Shown here: one piece after another, positions 4,922-5,216 of the stretch
Position numbering within the stretch: position 1 is the stretch's first letter
Layout: each line of letters starts with the position of its first letter
Assembly: GCA_030648675.1 (NCBI GenBank)
Contig: JAUSGV010000051.1
Location: forward strand, 1-5,216
DNA: 5,216 nt
Direction: 5' to 3'
Source of the DNA: Dehalococcoidales bacterium
Lineage (GTDB): Bacteria > Chloroflexota > Dehalococcoidia > Dehalococcoidales > UBA2162
The notes under the pieces: generated by a model
Databases searched by the model: none
Told to the model about the DNA's origin: nothing
The model's input: only the letters and a program-made list of their open reading frames with translations
Position numbers and translations under genes: made by a program

Positions 4922-5134
4922 GACAAAATTAAAAATAAAAGATAAAAAATAAAAGACCAAAGATTAAAGACCAAATATCAAAGCTCAAAGTTCAAATATA
5001 AAAGACTGGAGATTAGAGACTAGGGACTGGAGACTGGGATAAGATTAAAGATAAAAAATAAAAGATGAAAACTAAGAGAAAAGACCAAAGAGCAAAGAGC
5101 AAAAATAAAAGATGAAAATAAAATATCAAAAATC
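4922..5134 (+). repeat. Degenerate purine-rich heptanucleotide tandem repeat (downstream block)
   Basis: The 7-base phase holds from the nuoK stop codon almost to 5134, with units such as ACCAAAG, ATTAAAG, CTCAAAG, TTCAAAT, ACTGGAG and AGAGCAA. Composition and strand orientation match the block at 1-190. The G-rich core is shorter, so no quadruplex is predicted here. No ORF of interest is present. The block fills the place where nuoL is normally found. Confidence 0.85.
4978..5030 (+). repeat. 53-bp exact direct repeat, right copy
   Basis: This copy is identical to 65-117, at an offset of 4913 bp and in the same orientation. The sequences diverge directly after 5030, where the left copy enters its long G-rich run and this one returns to A-rich units. 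The exact core inside otherwise degenerate heptads suggests recent copying or gene conversion. Confidence 0.95.
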
Positions 5135-5143
5135 ATCGTTGCC

Positions 5144-5172
5144 ATGAAAACAGGTGTTCAGGTTAATATAAT
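5144..5172 (+). promoter_or_regulatory. Possible sigma-70-type promoter
   Basis: TATAAT at 5167-5172 is a perfect -10 box. ATGAAA at 5144-5149 is a weak -35 match (4 of 6) at 17-bp spacing. It would point out of the right edge of the window. AT-rich sequence gives such matches by chance, and the family B hairpin would lie in the transcript leader. Confidence 0.3.
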
Positions 5173-5185
5173 GAGGCACGATTTC

Positions 5186-5213
5186 TGGATTCCCAATCTA
5201 GTTGGGAATGACA
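5186..5213 (+). repeat. Palindromic repeat family B, copy B3
   Basis: Arm ATTCCCAA at 5189-5196 pairs with 5202-5209 around loop TCTAG, followed by GACA. It matches B1 in outline, but the inner two stem pairs are different on both sides, so pairing is kept. The element is close to the window edge and may be the first of another cluster. Confidence 0.8.
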
Positions 5214-5216
5214 GCG

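Overview
The window carries one six-gene block of a respiratory complex I operon on the + strand, in the order nuoC-nuoD-nuoH-nuoI-nuoJ-nuoK (885-4921). Repeat-dense, apparently non-coding DNA flanks it on both sides (1-884 and 4922-5216). The genes are tightly packed: C/D overlaps by 11 bp, D/H abuts, H/I overlaps by 11 bp with the preferred start, and I/J overlaps by 1 bp. J/K is the exception and is interrupted by a palindromic repeat. No nuoE, nuoF or nuoG lies between nuoD and nuoH. This matches the 11-subunit complex I layout (ABCDHIJKLMN) that has no NADH-oxidising module and takes electrons from another donor. Gene order, protein residues and repeat style suggest an anaerobic Chloroflexota bacterium, perhaps Dehalococcoidia, but that is recall-based inference.

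Region 1-190 is a degenerate purine-rich tandem repeat with a 7-base period and contains a strong G-quadruplex motif. Region 191-884 is a mosaic of short palindromic elements of at least two families. Family A has ATTGC/GCAAT outer arms, and family B has ATTCCC/GGGAAT arms. All copies lie in the same orientation and end in AATGACA. Several hold a second, different hairpin inside their loop. No nuoA or nuoB is present here. nuoC begins directly after the last repeat remnant.

From 885 to 4467 the genes encode the quinone-site and connecting subunits (C, D, I) and membrane-arm subunits H and J. A family A element with its own nested hairpin sits between nuoJ and nuoK. It is followed by a second, diverged copy of the last 16 codons of nuoJ, including the stop codon, which supplies the ribosome binding site for nuoK. 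This duplicated gene tail is the most unusual feature.

After nuoK the heptad repeat resumes for about 210 bp, with a 53-bp stretch identical to the one upstream. A possible promoter and a family B hairpin follow at the very end. nuoL, expected next, is not in the window. Repeats at both edges would also fit a short contig that ended in repeats.
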